DNA of 64,000 nucleotides from Adiantum capillus-veneris (GCA_014529385.2 CM043950.1:66358935-66422934); one strand, 5' to 3'. Counted from the stretch's first letter, positions 24,430-36,744 are shown. Made by a program: numbers and translations. The notes: a model not told the origin generated them from the letters alone.

Positions 24430-25255
24430 TGTTAAGTATGGAGCCTGATTTACCCTTGTAATTTTCTGTGGTAAAAGCGCACATTTGTAAGGCCCCCATT
24501 ATGAGGAGAAGCCATCGTGCGTGAAGGAAAATCACTCACCGGAAACCAAAAATTTCATGGACAAGAATCAGGGGCAACTTTAAAGGCCTCGGGGGCGGAG
24601 GCCCCCGAGACTTTTTTTCCCCGGAATATTCTTTTTCGCCGGAATGTTATGGCCGGACGGCGGCCGGAAAGTGGTCGGAAAACAACCGGTCGGTTGGCCG
24701 GTGGCCGGTATTCAATGGCCGATGGCCGGTGGTCGGAAGTCAATGGCCGGTGGCCGATGGTCGAAAGTCAATGGCCGGTGGCCGGTTGCTGAATTCAATG
24801 GCCGGTGGCCGAATTCAAAAGCGGACTTGTCTTCTCAAGGGCGGCCACACATGGGCGGATTGGAGGGTCCGATTTGGACTTATTCGCACAAGGGCGGCTA
24901 CACATGGCTCTCTCTCATAAGAGAGGGCAACCCTTTTGGCCTATAAAAGGAGGCCATTTCTACACACATTTCATAGTGTGAAGTTGATGCAACAAGGTGA
25001 GCGTGAGGTGGTGAGAGTGAAGCAAGGCGGGAGCTCCATTAAGGGTATAATCCCTTTGTAAACTACTTCTTGTTTTGAAGTACGAAAGCCATTGAGTGGC
25101 TGCTTTCTCGTGGACGTAGCTCACATTGGGTGAACCACGTATATCGTGTGTACTCTCTCTCTCTCTCTACTCTATAATCTCGTGTATATAAATCTGTCTC
25201 TCTCCATTAAGTAATCTACTCAATTATCTATTTAGCTATGTCTTATTTCCTAACA
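24430..25255 (+). repeat. 3' LTR of Copia 1
   Basis: 826 bp, same ends as the 5' LTR. It carries two extra short segments, a second GGAAT-containing stretch near 24630-24650 and one more GAATTCAATGGCCGG unit near 24790, which explain the length difference. TATA box near 24941. Confidence 0.95.
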
Positions 25256-27930
25256 AGGAGGGGCTTAGGAGGCTTCATCAATTTGGGGGACAGCTTAATC
25301 CTGAGAAGTGTCACATTGCAGAGTCACAAGTGGTATTGCTAGGTCATGTGGTTTCTTTGCAAGGAATTCAAGTGGATCCATCAAAAGTAAATGCTCTCTT
25401 GTCACTACAACCACCAACGACAACCAAGGAGCTCATGACTTTCAACCACAAAGTAAGGTACATGTCTTGTTTCATTCATCTTCTAGCGGAAGCTATTGCA
25501 CCTTTGCACAAGCTAGCAAACAAACCCACATTTGAATGGAGAGAGGAACACGAATTATGCTTTACTGAAGTAAAGGGTATTCTCAACTCTCTTCCAACAA
25601 TAATGCCACCAAATCCAAAGGATACATATTACATCACGCCAAGTGTAGGAATGGAGGCCATCGGTGTAGTTCTCATGCAAAAAGACCCAAAAACATGCTA
25701 CATGAGGCCAGTATACTTTGCAAGCAAAGTCATGACCGCTGCAGAGAAGGGCTACACCGATATGGAGAAGGTGGTATTCACAATTATGTTTGCGGTAAGA
25801 AAGTTCCGATCATATCTCTTACCTGCACCATTTGTCATTCTCACCATGGAAAACAATTTACCATATGTTGTGCAACACATGAGCCTCTCATCTAGGATAG
25901 CCAAATGGGTTCTAGAACTTCAAGAGTTCGAATACACTTTTCTTGTGGAAGATAGCATAAGGGCAGGTCTTGCAGACATTCTCACATACAAAGTGAGAGA
26001 AAGGAAAGAGTCACCAAAGGCAGGAGACAAAGCTACACCACAAAATAATGAGGAGGAGATGGACAATGCACACATTTTGTGCTTTGATGGAGCTTACCGA
26101 CGACAACACGATCAGGCAGCAGGGGGGGTTCTTATTCTAAGTCCACAAAGGGAAGTTCTTGTTAAGAAAGGTATCACCTTGGAAAATGTTCATTCTAATA
26201 ATGAGGCTGAGTATGTCACCTTAAAGTTGGGGCTTGAAGAATGCATAAAACTTGGCATCGAAAGACTTATAATAAGAGGTGATTCCTTACTAGTTATTAG
26301 GCAAATCCAAGGGATATGGAAGTGCAAGAACCCTACTCTAGTGGAGTGGCTTAGACAGGTGAAGGCTTTGATAAAGAACTTTGAAGCTACACAGGTACAG
26401 CATGTTGTGAGAACCCTCAACAAGGAAGCAGATTATCTTGCCAATGAGAAACTTCAGATCATGGTGGGAGGTGTGAAGCTCTACGAACCAAAGTACCAAG
26501 GCCAAGAGGAATTGAAGGACATCATATTTTTCCTCCAAACTGGTGAGTGCCCTAAACACTTGGATAAAGTGCAAAGGCATAGGTTGGTAAAAAAGGCAAC
26601 TCCTTACCAACTCATAGGAGATGATCTGTATCATAAAGGGAAAGATTTGGTGCTAAGAAGGGTGCCCTCTGTTCAAGAAATAGAGAGAATCCTCTTTTCA
26701 TGCCATGATGATGTCTGTGGGGGTCATTTTTCTCATGATATTACAAACAGGAAGATTTTGCAAGCAGGGTTTGTTTGGCCAAGTCTACACCGTGATGTCC
26801 AGCATTGGTGTAAGTCATGCAAAGGTTGTCAGATTGCTGGAAATCGACGACTCACTTACGAACCTCGAGTTCCAATTATTTCGTATGGTCCTTTTGAGAA
26901 GTGGGGTGTGGATGCAATAGGCCCCTTACCTCGCACATCTACCGGGAAGGTCTTCATCATTGTGGGAGTAGATTACATGACACGATGGGCGGAGGCAGCA
27001 AGTACAACACGAATTACAGCCGAGGAGGTATCAAAATTTATCTTTGATCACATATGCAGTAGATTCGGCACACCATTAGAGATTTTGTCAGATCGTGGTC
27101 CAGGGTTTAGAGCAAAGCTCCTAGATAATCTTTTGACAAAGTTAAAAGTCAAACATTTGCATTCTACACCTTACTACCCTCAGTGCAATGGGTTGGTTGA
27201 AAAGGTGAATGGAATGATATGTAAAATCATTTCTAAGCAGGTTGCAGATCGACCAAACGACTGGGATCGTCATTTGATCGCAGCTCTATGGGCATACAGA
27301 ACATCTTTCAAGGTATCCACTCAATTTACTCCTTTTCATTTGGTATATGGACAGGAAGCACTCCTTCCTATTGAGGTGGAGATTGCAAGCCTACGCATTC
27401 TCTCACGGGGAGCAAAGAGGCCAAAAGAAGCTTTGCAGGAAAGAATTTTAGATCTTCAACGACTTGAGCTTGATAGAGAAGAGTCCATCGACTATTACAT
27501 TGCCCAAGCCACAAGCAAAAGGGACAAAATCAACAAGAAGCTCAAGGGGAAAGGATTGAAGGAAGGTATGTTGGTTCTTCGCTATGATAACCGACTTGAT
27601 ACTCGACTTGACAAAAAGTTTTTGCAAAGATGAGAGGGACCTTTCATGATAAAAACAAAGTTTGGGAATGGTAGTTACAGATTAGCAGATTTATCAGGAA
27701 AACTCCACAAGACCAAAGTCAATGGATGGAGATTAAAGCCCTACTTTCAACGTATCAATCCATTGATAGGAAGTCATCTACCTACATCGTCTAAGCTCCA
27801 AATTGGCATGGCTCCCTTCGGCTTGGCAAATGCTCCACCTATTTTTAAAGCTTTGATGTGCAAAGAAGAACCAGCCTTGGAATCTCAACATACCCAAGGC
27901 AACCCACCCATCTCCGATTTATGGGATTGA
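25256..27930 (+). pseudogene. gypsy B pol, second part: RT end, RNase H, second RNase H, integrase
   Basis: Resumes with GLRRLHQFGGQLNPEKC after Copia 1. The gypsy RNase H (25600-25900) keeps the Glu in DMEKVVF but has lost the usual Asp positions. A second, RVT_3/archaeal-type RNase H follows, with CFDGAYRR, NNEAEY and RGDS. Integrase has an H2C2 finger (GGHFSHD, CKSCKGCQ), WGVDAIGPL, LSDRGPGF and CNGLVEKVN. A TGA at 27631 replaces the Trp expected in the C-terminal domain. The same frame continues to 27930. Dual RNase H is a Tat-lineage trait. Confidence 0.92.
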
Positions 27931-28098
27931 GGTAATGAAAAGCAGGTCTAATGGAGTAAAAGAGTGTATATCACTCCTCCTTTTTTTTTAGAAAAAATAA
28001 GAAAAAAAGAAAAAAAAAAGAAAGAAAAGAAAAAAGAAAAAACTCTTTTGTTTCATCTAGGAGCATGAATGATCCTAGATGAAGGGGGAGGGCTAATA
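27931..28098 (+). other. gypsy B 3' untranslated region and polypurine tract
   Basis: Begins with mixed sequence, then an A-rich AAAAAGAAAG tract (about 27990-28040). It ends in the polypurine run GATGAAGGGGGAGGGCTAATA directly before the 3' LTR, the expected plus-strand priming site. No gene. Confidence 0.75.
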
Positions 28099-29921
28099 TG
28101 AGTAGCGTTAAATGGTAACCTTGCATTTGCACTACATTTCTACTCAAAGGTATATATTTTTTATCAAACTTTTGACCTAGTGTTCATTCTCTCTTTCCGT
28201 AATAGCCTTTTTCCATACAAACACCTTACCCTTCTCAAATCTTTATGCATTTACACCATATTTCTCTCTTCATGCTAAATGTAAATAGTAAACTTAATTC
28301 TACTCTCCTAGTTTTTTTACTGCACATTCTTTTAACTAATTACCTTTACTAATTTAAATAGCTATCTACATCCCATAATTTGTAAATAAATAATTTATGG
28401 GCACTTATCTTACCCATCTTCTCTCAAGGGTAGGGTTAACCTTGTAGGCCTTCCCTTCCCCACCACTATGTGACCCAAGTCTTGGATCATTTACTTATGT
28501 TGGTCAACAAATCTTAAATAAAATGTATATCCCCAATAAATCAAACTTTATTGGAGCCTACCTCATTTGTTTAAGGTGGATTCCCTTTTGAAAAAGCATG
28601 CTACACCTTGGATGCATGCTAAAGGGCCCCCTACAAGGAGACTTGGTTCAAAAGGTGTTTTGGATGCATCTTGAACGCCTTAGCTCATGGGTATACTTGA
28701 GGAACACTCCAAAATCAGCTTAAACACTTTGAGAAGGTCAACTTTGCCTTTTACAGCACCCAATTCTGAGTTACAGGCTGAAAGTTATGGTGAAAACAAG
28801 GTGCTGCGGACACTGTTATTGCAGGTCAAAGTTACAATCAGGTAAACCACAAAGGTGAAAAGTTTTCTTGACTTCTCCAACATTCTAAAATACCAATGGG
28901 GAGTTAAAAACCACTTGCATGTGGAGGGGTTGGCTCAAGATGCTTCCAGAGACACAACAAACAGGATGGGGACACTCTGCAGGAGCCACTGAAGGGACAT
29001 CATGGTGGGGCCCACATACATTATCAACCCTTATGGAGCCTCCACGACCTAAAAGGATATTTTTAATGAAAAAATAAGTCCCTTATTTGCATAATTGAAG
29101 GAATGGTCAAAAGGGAACCTAACTATGGTTAATTACCTACCCTAGTCAAGTTTAACATAACCTAAGGTCTTGTACAGCTATAAAAAGGCCCTTTGGCAAG
29201 CACAAAAATACACACACCTACTCCATTGCTGCAAATAAGCTCCTCTAAGGTTAGGGAATCCCTAATCTCTCTCTCCTCTTGTCTCCCTATCCATTTCCTA
29301 AGCTCGCTATCATAAGCGGCACCATAGAGAGAGCATCAATATGCTATTGCTACCATTCTCTTGCAAACATTTCTCTTATCATACTCATCCCTAAATAAGG
29401 ATTGTAGATTCTATATGAGAGCAAGGATATCAAGTTCAATGATCTATCTCATGGTTTGATCAACAAATTGTTGCAATTGGGGTGTCGTCGTCACACTTTT
29501 GCTCTAAACGCATGTAAAATTGGTAAGCCTATCTTGGCAACTTCTCATATTTTGTGCTCATTGGGTTGCTTGTTTGTTGAGAAAGTTTTTTGTGCACCAT
29601 GGTGTCTATTTGCTTGGCTTCTCTCCTTATGTTGTGTGTAAGTAAGTCTTGGGGCTGCATAGATGGAGAAGAGCTCTCTATGCATGCCGCCTTATGTGTG
29701 TAAGTAGTCTCTTCTTTTGGGAAAGGAAAGGAGTTGTCAAGTATTTGTGCATTATGGTGTTTTGAGTTTTGAGGTTTTGTGCTTGCTTTTCTTAGAAGTA
29801 TATGAGCACTAATATGGCGAAGGTCAATCTTTGCATGTGAGTTTGTGCAGTGTTCAAAGGGATTGCTTAAGGAGTGTGTGTTGAATGGTTGAAGGGCATT
29901 TTGTGTTGAAGCACATAAGGA

Positions 29922-29980
<59 letters not shown>

Positions 29981-30119
29981 GTATATGGTTTGTTTTGGTT
30001 TCCTTCTTTCTCCATAAAAGAGGGTGGTGCCCCTAAGAAATATGCGTGTGTAGGGTCTCACGGAGTGGTTGTCTGGTGGGAGCTTTGAGTTGAGCCCCAT
30101 CTCAAAAAATCTGCTCTCA
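28099..30119 (+). repeat. 3' LTR of gypsy B
   Basis: 2,021 bp against 1,998 bp for the 5' copy. Most of the difference is the (GT)n tract at about 29924-29980. Only scattered substitutions elsewhere. Followed by ACAT of the target duplication and then the resumed gypsy A protease frame. Confidence 0.95.
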
Positions 30120-30123
30120 ACAT

Positions 30124-31600
30124 GAAATGGATAACAAAGAGATTCGATCTGTTCCAATGAACAAATTCGGAGAATACTACAAAGGGGAAGAAGGAAACAC
30201 GACCCTTCCGATGAGGTATAATGATATAGAAACCATGGCAATACTGGATAGTGGAGCAGGCATAGCCATAGCCACGAAAGCAGTATGGGAATCCTGGGGA
30301 CAACCAGCCATTAGAAAAACTCAAATGAAATTGCAATTGGCTGATGGACACATCGAAAGACCCTTAGGACTGCTTAAAAAAGTGATAGTTAATTCCTATG
30401 GGATTGAATATCAACACACTTTTGCCATAGTAGACTTTGGAAAGAAACTCAATTACGAAATCATATTGGGAAGACCTTTCATGCGACAAGTACAACTCAT
30501 CGAAGATTGGGGAAACAATTATCTGTACTTGAAATAAGTTGGATCAATAACAAGAGAATCTAAAAGATCACACTTATTGAGATGTCATGAAAACACCCAT
30601 ATAAGAGTTCGATTCAGTCTCTTCGATTGAAACTAAGCTTCCATCTTGGCTGAACAAAGACACTCCTATTTGGATGTGTGGAACTTCAAAGAATGAGAGC
30701 TTAAAACGAGAAGAATGTATCTTAGAAAGAGATTGCACAGATGAAGCCTATGTACCTGAACCTTTTCAGAGCATTTGTTTGAGCCATTTGAGTGGACTCA
30801 AATTTTAGCGACAATGGATGTATGTGTAAATACGTCTATGCCTACTCAATATTGCAATGAGGACGGCATGACATAATTTCCATATAAATGATCTCACCCT
30901 CCACATTGAAGACAAAATTCCGAAATCCAAGGACTTGTTGAAAGCTCAATAAGTCTTTTTAGACCTCTATTATGATGCAACAGATGAGTTAGAAAACATT
31001 CAGCTACCTCAGATGGTTCGAGGTCGGAAAAAGAACATGTAAGAGCTAAGCTACTCATGAAAGGAGGGGAGGAAAAGTTTTTTGACTTTCCAAACCAGAA
31101 ACCGAGAAGACAGAAATGGTATTGACGAAAAAGAGACACCAGAAACGTTAAAGCTAGACCTATGCCATCAGTCTCCAGTAGAACACAGTTCTTGATGTAG
31201 ATAGATACACATGATTGTGTCAAAGACAAAATCACTGGTAGATATCCTTTAAACGAAGAACATGAAATGACAAAAACATTGAGAAAAACGAGAAAGGAAA
31301 CTCAAGCAAAACCTAAAAACCAAGACAAGGGTTCAACCATGACACGAGTTGAACGGAAAAACAAGTATCAAGAGTTGAAAAAAGCTCTAAAGGATATATA
31401 TATGATAGAAATGGAAAACGTTGAAGAGGATGGTAAAGATGTAATGAGCGTTCAATCCCATTACAAGAAATATACTCTCCAAGACCGAAAAATCATAGTC
31501 GAACAACTGTCAGGGATCTACGAAAACAGGGCGAGTCCTATGAAGGACTTGAAAACGCAAAAAAGATAGATCTGGTTGAACCAAGAGAAGAGCCTAGACC
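30124..31600 (+). pseudogene. gypsy A protease and linker to RT
   Basis: The frame resumes after gypsy B with MDNKEIRSVPMNKFGEYY. The retropepsin active site LDSGAG is at about 30244-30261, and the ILGRPF motif lies 72 codons later. The ORF stops at 30535. From 30538 to 31266 the reading is fragmented by many stops. From 31267 to 31569 a Lys-rich linker frame reappears (MTKTLRKTRKETQAK). This is the processing protease of the gag-pol precursor. Confidence 0.75.
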
Positions 31601-33000
31601 TGCCTACATTGCAAATGACCTGACAAAAGCAGAAGAAGAGCTTTTGTTAAGCTTACTAAAAGAATACCGAGATATCTTTGCTTGGTCTTATAAGGATCTC
31701 AAGGGTGTTGACCCAGAAATCTGTCAACATACCATACCCATGAGAGATGATGTGAAACCAAGTAGACGAAGGTCATACACATATAATGAAACATTTGCCA
31801 GAAAGATCAAAGAAGAGATTGAAAAACTAAAGGAGGCCAAATTCATTTATTAAATTGAACACACAGATTGGGTGTCTCCAATTGTGGTAGTACCCAAGAA
31901 AAATGGAAAACTACGGGTGTGTGTCAACCTCAAGGAAGTGAATGCAGCTTACATTAGAGACAACTTTCCTCTTCCAATCACTGAGCATGTTTTAGAACGA
32001 GTTGCAGGTAAAGAAGCTTACAGCTTTTTAAATGGCTTTTCGGGATACAATCAACTTTTGGTTGACCCAAAAGATCAGCATAAGACTGCCTTTGCAATGG
32101 AATGGGGTATTTTTGCCTATCGGGTTATGCCTTTTCGGTTAACTAATGCTCATGCCACCTTTCAAAGATTGATGAGCCATGCTTTTAAAGAATATCTAAG
32201 GAAAGTATATATGGATGATGTATGCGTACATTCATCAATCCAGGCTAATCATTTTGAACACCTCAAAAAGGTATTCGAAAAATGAAGACTTTATAGGATT
32301 TGCTTAAATCTTGAAAAGTGCACATTTATGGGTAGACAAGGAAAATTTCTTGGATATATAGTATCCGACCTAGCATAGCTACTGATATGGATAAAAATTC
32401 ATGTTCTTGTTGATTTGCCTAGATCGACAACAATCAAGGGGGTTCAAGCCTTCATGGGACATTGTGGATATTACAGACGGTTCATTTACATGTACGCTAT
32501 GATTGCAAAAACCCATGTATAGCTTGACTACACACTTTGAATGGACTGATGAGTGTAAAGAATCCTCCATGAAGCTTAAGCAAGCTCTCACCTCAGCTCC
32601 AATATTGAAAGCACCAGATTGGAATAAGATATTCCACATACATGTAGATGCTTCCAATTTTTTCATCAGATGTATACTAGCTTAAGCAGGAGATGGGAAA
32701 ATTGATTTTCCTATTTCTTCTGCTAGCAAACAATTGAACATGGCGGAAAAGAATTATAGCACCACCGAAAGGGAAGGACTAGGAATGATCTATGCCGTAA
32801 AAAAGTATAAACATTACCTATTAGCAAACAAATTTGTATTCTTTGTGGACCACGAAGCCTTATTGTACTTGGTCAACAAGCCATGCAACACAGGAAGAAT
32901 GGTGAGATGGTTCATCATTCTTCTGGAATTTTATTTCATTGTAGTTGTTAAAAAGGACACTACTCATCAAAGAGCGGATCATTTGTCAAGGATTGTTTCA
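31601..33000 (+). pseudogene. gypsy A reverse transcriptase and RNase H
   Basis: RT begins with LLKEYRDIFAWSYKDLKGVD, then a TAA at 31851 where a coding residue is expected, then WVSPIVVVPKKNGKLRVCV. The usual FGLTNAPATFQ block reads FRLTNAHATFQ. The catalytic YMDD (32208-32219) is intact. Frameshifts and stops lie at about 32283-32510. RNase H at 32600-33000 keeps all four acidic positions in VDAS, TEREGL, VDHEAL and ADHLSR. Only one RNase H is present, unlike gypsy B, so the two gypsy elements are of different lineages. Confidence 0.85.
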
Positions 33001-34530
33001 GGAGAACCACCTAAAGGAGTAGACGATGATCTACCAGATGCATATCTGTTCTCCGTGGAAATGATACCTCGATGGTCGAAAAATATGGTATCATTGATGA
33101 CCATAGCTCAAGTGGATTTGCAAATACCACTTCCCATTACAATCGGATTAATTGAGCAATCGGCTATGTATCAATTACTAGCTGATAGGCTACACAAAAG
33201 AAATCAAGATGGAATATTGCTTTTATGCATGAATCCTGAGGAGAAAACCCAATACCTAAGTCAAGCAGATATGACCATAGTAGGACTTCGCTTTGCGAAA
33301 GACCAAACTATGCAAAGGATACCGAGACTTGGAGTATATTGACCAACTATGAGGAGTGATGTTCATTCTTTTGTGAAAGATTGTCCTCAATGTCAAAAAC
33401 AAACACCCATACCTCATGTAGCATTGTTCCAAATGTCACATGTTCCTAAGTGGAGTAACTACCTAGTTACTTATTTATCAAGCCGAACATTTCCTGAGAA
33501 TATGAGTAAACGCCGTCAAAGAGCAATTGAAACTGAAGCAAGATACTATGCTCTTAATTGTATCGGAGAGTTAAGGATCAACATTTGCGTCTTTGTGCAA
33601 ATGAGGACGAATATATTCCCATTATAGAACAAGCACATGCTAGATTAACTGGAGGTCACTTTTCTAGCGAGACTGCCCGCAAGAGCAAAGTTAATGGCAG
33701 GCATATGGTGGCCAACACTTTTTGCATATGCAGAAGAATATGTTCAAAGGTGTGATGGTTGTCAACGAGCAAAAATGCCAACTCGTGTAGATAGCATGCC
33801 CTTAAGACCAATGATGGGGGCTAGAGCTTTCGCAAAATGGGGTATAGATTTTGTTGGGCCAATACAGTCACCTGCTTATAGAACACAAGCTCAATATATC
33901 ATTGTAGCTACGGACTATTTGACTAAGTGGTCCGAGGCTAAAGCAACTCAAAAGAATGATGCCAGAACCACTACCGCATTCTTATATGAGTATGTGTTCA
34001 CAAGATATGGACAGCCAATACAAATAGTCAGTGATAGGGGAACTCATTTCCTCAATGAAGTAATCGAGTATCTGCTTAATGAATTTATGGTCATCCATAA
34101 CAAATCAGCTCCCTATTACCCACAAGCAAACAAACAAGCTGAGCATACGAATAAAATTCTTAGCTTGATTCTGACTAAAGTGGTTAGTTCAGGAAGGAGA
34201 GACTTGGAAATGAATATCCATGCTGCTCTAGGGGCTTATCGAGTTTCATTCAAAATAGCTTTAAAAATGCTACACCCTTTAACCTTGTTTATGGTCTTGA
34301 TGTCATATTGCCAATAGAATTTCTATTGCCGACACTAAGGGTAGCTAAGGATCTTGAGTGGGCTGGACATGAATTGTCAGAGAGACTTGAATATTTAGAA
34401 AAGCTAGTTAAGCAAAGGCTAATTGTTGTAGCTCACATCTATGCACAAAAGTAGAAACAAAAACAATTTTCTAATTCCCATCTAATTACAAAAATCTTTA
34501 AAAAAGGGGACTTAGTTTTAGTCTATTCCC
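33001..34530 (+). pseudogene. gypsy A integrase with two successive H2C2-type zinc fingers
   Basis: A first finger at 33285-33400 has lost its GGHF histidine (GLRF) but keeps CPQC; it contains a TGA where WPT is expected (33340). A ~70-residue linker follows, then a second complete finger at 33615-33775 (HARLTGGHFSS, CDGCQ). The core has WGIDFVGP, VSDRGTHF and KQAEHTNK with a DD35E spacing (Asp codons at 33847 and 34033, Glu at 34141). A frameshift near 34262 moves the frame to one ending with a TAG near 34454. Confidence 0.82.
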
Positions 34531-35964
34531 TTAAGCAACACATTCCCAAGTTTACGAAAAAGGAAAACAGACCGTTTATTATTGAAGATATACTCTCCAA
34601 GTGGATCAGTGAAGTTGTCCACCCTATATGGTGAACCAATGGCTAATTGGATTAGTGGATATCGTTTAAAAAAGTATAATTTGCCACTAACCAACGAATT
34701 GCTAGAAAGGATGCATGCAGCTAAGCAAAGAAAGATAAAACGACAGTAGGTTATTGATGAAGCTCAAGCGGAAGCTCGGCTTTGAGTACTCAAAAGAAAA
34801 GCTGCTCTCAAGAATCAACAAATACCTATTCCCATCAACACTATGGAACTAGATGACTGACAATGGGAATTACAGAAAGAAGCCGTGTCAACAGATGATG
34901 AATGGTTAGATGGAATGGACCTTCGTATCAAAGTACAAGTGAACAATCATAGCACAAATGCATTGGTCGACACGGGAGCTTGAGTAAATGCAGTTAGTTA
35001 TTCCACATACAAGAAAGCAACAAATCGGTCTTTGACAGTAGGAATAGCGACTATCAAAGGATGCAACAAGAACCCAACACCACCATTGGGAGTAGTCGAC
35101 TTGAATGTGATAGTACATGGATGTTCATGTCCTCATCGTTTTGTATGCTTACCAGATGAACACATGAATGAGACAATGATTCTTGGAATCTTATGGATGC
35201 GGACGTACAAGGCAGTACCAGATTGGTATACCAATCAGCTCAAGCTATCACCTAAAGGCGGACAACTCATTGTTCCAATTGCACCAAGCCAAGAGGAATG
35301 GAAAGTAGGTTACCAGCAGAGAAAACCATGAAGCAATCAATCTTCTCCATCCTATCGATAGGCAAATGCTACAAGTAACATGCAAGGAGTCAGGCAAATT
35401 TGGGTACCAAAAGCACAGCTTAAAGACAAGCCGATTCAAATCTGGGTGCCCAAAACATCATCAATAGTACCAAAGATGGTTCCAAGGTTCAAAACACAAG
35501 AGGGATCATCTCCGAGTAGGGAACCTAAAATGAAATGGATTTGGAAGAAAAAAGAGCATTTATCTTCTCCGCGAACTGTAAAACCGATCAAGCAATGGAG
35601 AGTTAAGTCTTAGAAGACTCAACCACACCATTCTGCACAAACAAAACAAAGATATCAATGTCGGGTAAAAGCTCGACAATAGTCATTATTGATACTAAGA
35701 GCTCAGGAAATCAACATGCCAAAGCATCTTGATGGTACAATCAAGCAAAGAGCACACAAGCTACAAGATTTTCTCTTTGGAAGAAGAAAGCATCAGAAAA
35801 CCTCGACATCAGAAACCCTTGAGTTAATTACTCAAGACCCAACTCTTGCACAGCATAATGATTTTAATTTTTTGATCTTCAAAGCATGGTATAGCCAGCC
35901 AAGGCTATACATAGACACGATCGTTCAACCCATGCACACAGTTGTCCCGGAGTACGCCATCTAG
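34531..35964 (+). pseudogene. gypsy A pol C-terminus with a second retropepsin-like domain
   Basis: In frame 1 downstream of the integrase: an integrase C-terminal-like stretch (PMANWISGYRLKKYN), a charged linker, then VQVNNHSTNALVDTGA with Asp codon at 34969. ILG follows 70 codons later (about 35179), the same spacing as in the first protease. A TGA follows DTGA directly. After it, two QIWVPK repeats and a final block end at a TAG at 35962. Stops punctuate the frame but it stays recognisable over 1.4 kb. The role is unknown; a second aspartic protease or a capsid-processing fold is inferred from motifs. Confidence 0.65.
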
Positions 35965-36477
35965 GAGGGGTGGAAGGGCACTAAGTAATTAAGGGAAATG
36001 TTTGAAGAGGGAGGAAGAAGTTTGATGTTAACATGTGATTTTTTGCAAAATTACCTAATAATGCCCTTATAAATCATCAACAGGGAAAATTTAACTGATA
36101 ATATCTCCCCGATGAGTGTAAATAATGTATAAACTATCAAAAAATAGTCCTTTTTGGTTATTTTTCATAATTTTTTTTTATGTTGGGACTTAGAAATGAA
36201 GAAATCCAGCAAAAGACAATAAAGCTGTGTTTTTCAATGGATTTTCTTAATTATCGAATTTTCACTTTGCTTTTTAGCGCATTTTGTTATTTTCTTTGAT
36301 TTTTTCAATAAACATGTCAAAAATTAATAATAAATAGCAAATGAGCTCAGAGGGAAAATTTGAAGACACGCTAATGACAAGACAAACATACATAAAAAAT
36401 TTCAATCAACTCAGCAGATGGAAGCGGGAAGCCTAAATTATGCAGCCATACCTATTTTTACAAAATTCTTGCAGAAT
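35965..36477 (+). other. gypsy A noncoding stretch before the Copia 2 insertion
   Basis: AT-rich sequence after the last pol stop. It holds a purine-rich run (GAGGGAGGAAGAAG near 36010) followed by TGTTAACATG, which resembles a polypurine tract and LTR start, possibly an internal or older boundary. The Copia 2 target duplication AGAAT closes it at 36473-36477. No gene seen. Confidence 0.5.
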
Positions 36478-36665
36478 TGAAGGGGATCGGGGAGCACCAC
36501 ATACGGAGAGTGAGTGAGAGAGAAGGAGACACACACACGATGTGGGTGGGGGGACTCAAAGATTGAGCAGTCCCCTATACACTTATGCTATGTATAAGGT
36601 ATACAAGTCAGTGGGCGCCCAGACTCTGGGCGGCCGGGCAAGGCACAGACGCCTATACCCCAACA
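36478..36665 (-). repeat. Copia 2 LTR (3' terminal on the - strand)
   Basis: On the + strand it reads TGAAGGGGATCG at the left and CCCCAACA at the right. The polypurine tract, AAGTGGGAGGT on the - strand, adjoins it at about 36666-36676. Confidence 0.93.
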
Positions 36666-36744
36666 ACCTCCCACTTAAAGGCAACTATGCCTTTAAGCAA
36701 GAGACCCTAGTCTAAAGACTACAAAAGGCGAGAGAAAACCGCTC

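Larger units (their letters stand above)
19590..25255 (+). mobile_element. Ty1/copia retrotransposon Copia 1, nested in gypsy B RT
   Basis: LTRs at 19590-20372 and 24430-25255, both opening TGTTAAGTATGG and closing CCTAACA. A perfect tRNA-iMet primer site and a polypurine tract (AAGTGGGAGAT, about 24419-24429) are present, with one 1,300-codon polyprotein frame. The expected 5-bp target duplication is imperfect: TTGAG before, AGGAG after. Only AG plus the resumed gypsy codons remain, so three bases may have been lost. It is the youngest-looking coding element here. Confidence 0.96.
14339..30119 (+). mobile_element. Ty3/gypsy retrotransposon B (Tat-like, dual RNase H), split by Copia 1
   Basis: Two ~2-kb LTRs (14339-16336 and 28099-30119) in direct orientation, with TG at the start and CA at the end. 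The flanking duplication is 4-5 bp (AACAT before; AACAT or ACAT after, ambiguous by one shared A). Inside are a primer-site candidate, two leader ORFs, gag, protease, RT, RNase H, a second RNase H, integrase and a polypurine tract. The LTRs differ at few positions and in a GT microsatellite length, so it inserted well after gypsy A. Three in-frame breaks (two stops and the Copia 1 insertion) disable gag-pol. Confidence 0.95.

Noticed and set aside
29867-30351. - strand ORFs with His/Thr-rich repeats in the gypsy B LTRs
   Set aside because: They read through the (GT)n tract and vary with repeat length; the same frames in the other LTR are truncated.
36010-36040. 3' LTR start of gypsy A at about 36027 (purine run then TGTTAACATG)
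   Set aside because: No matching LTR end follows, and the polypurine tract and TATA-bearing LTR at 44762-45696 fit better; kept only as a note.
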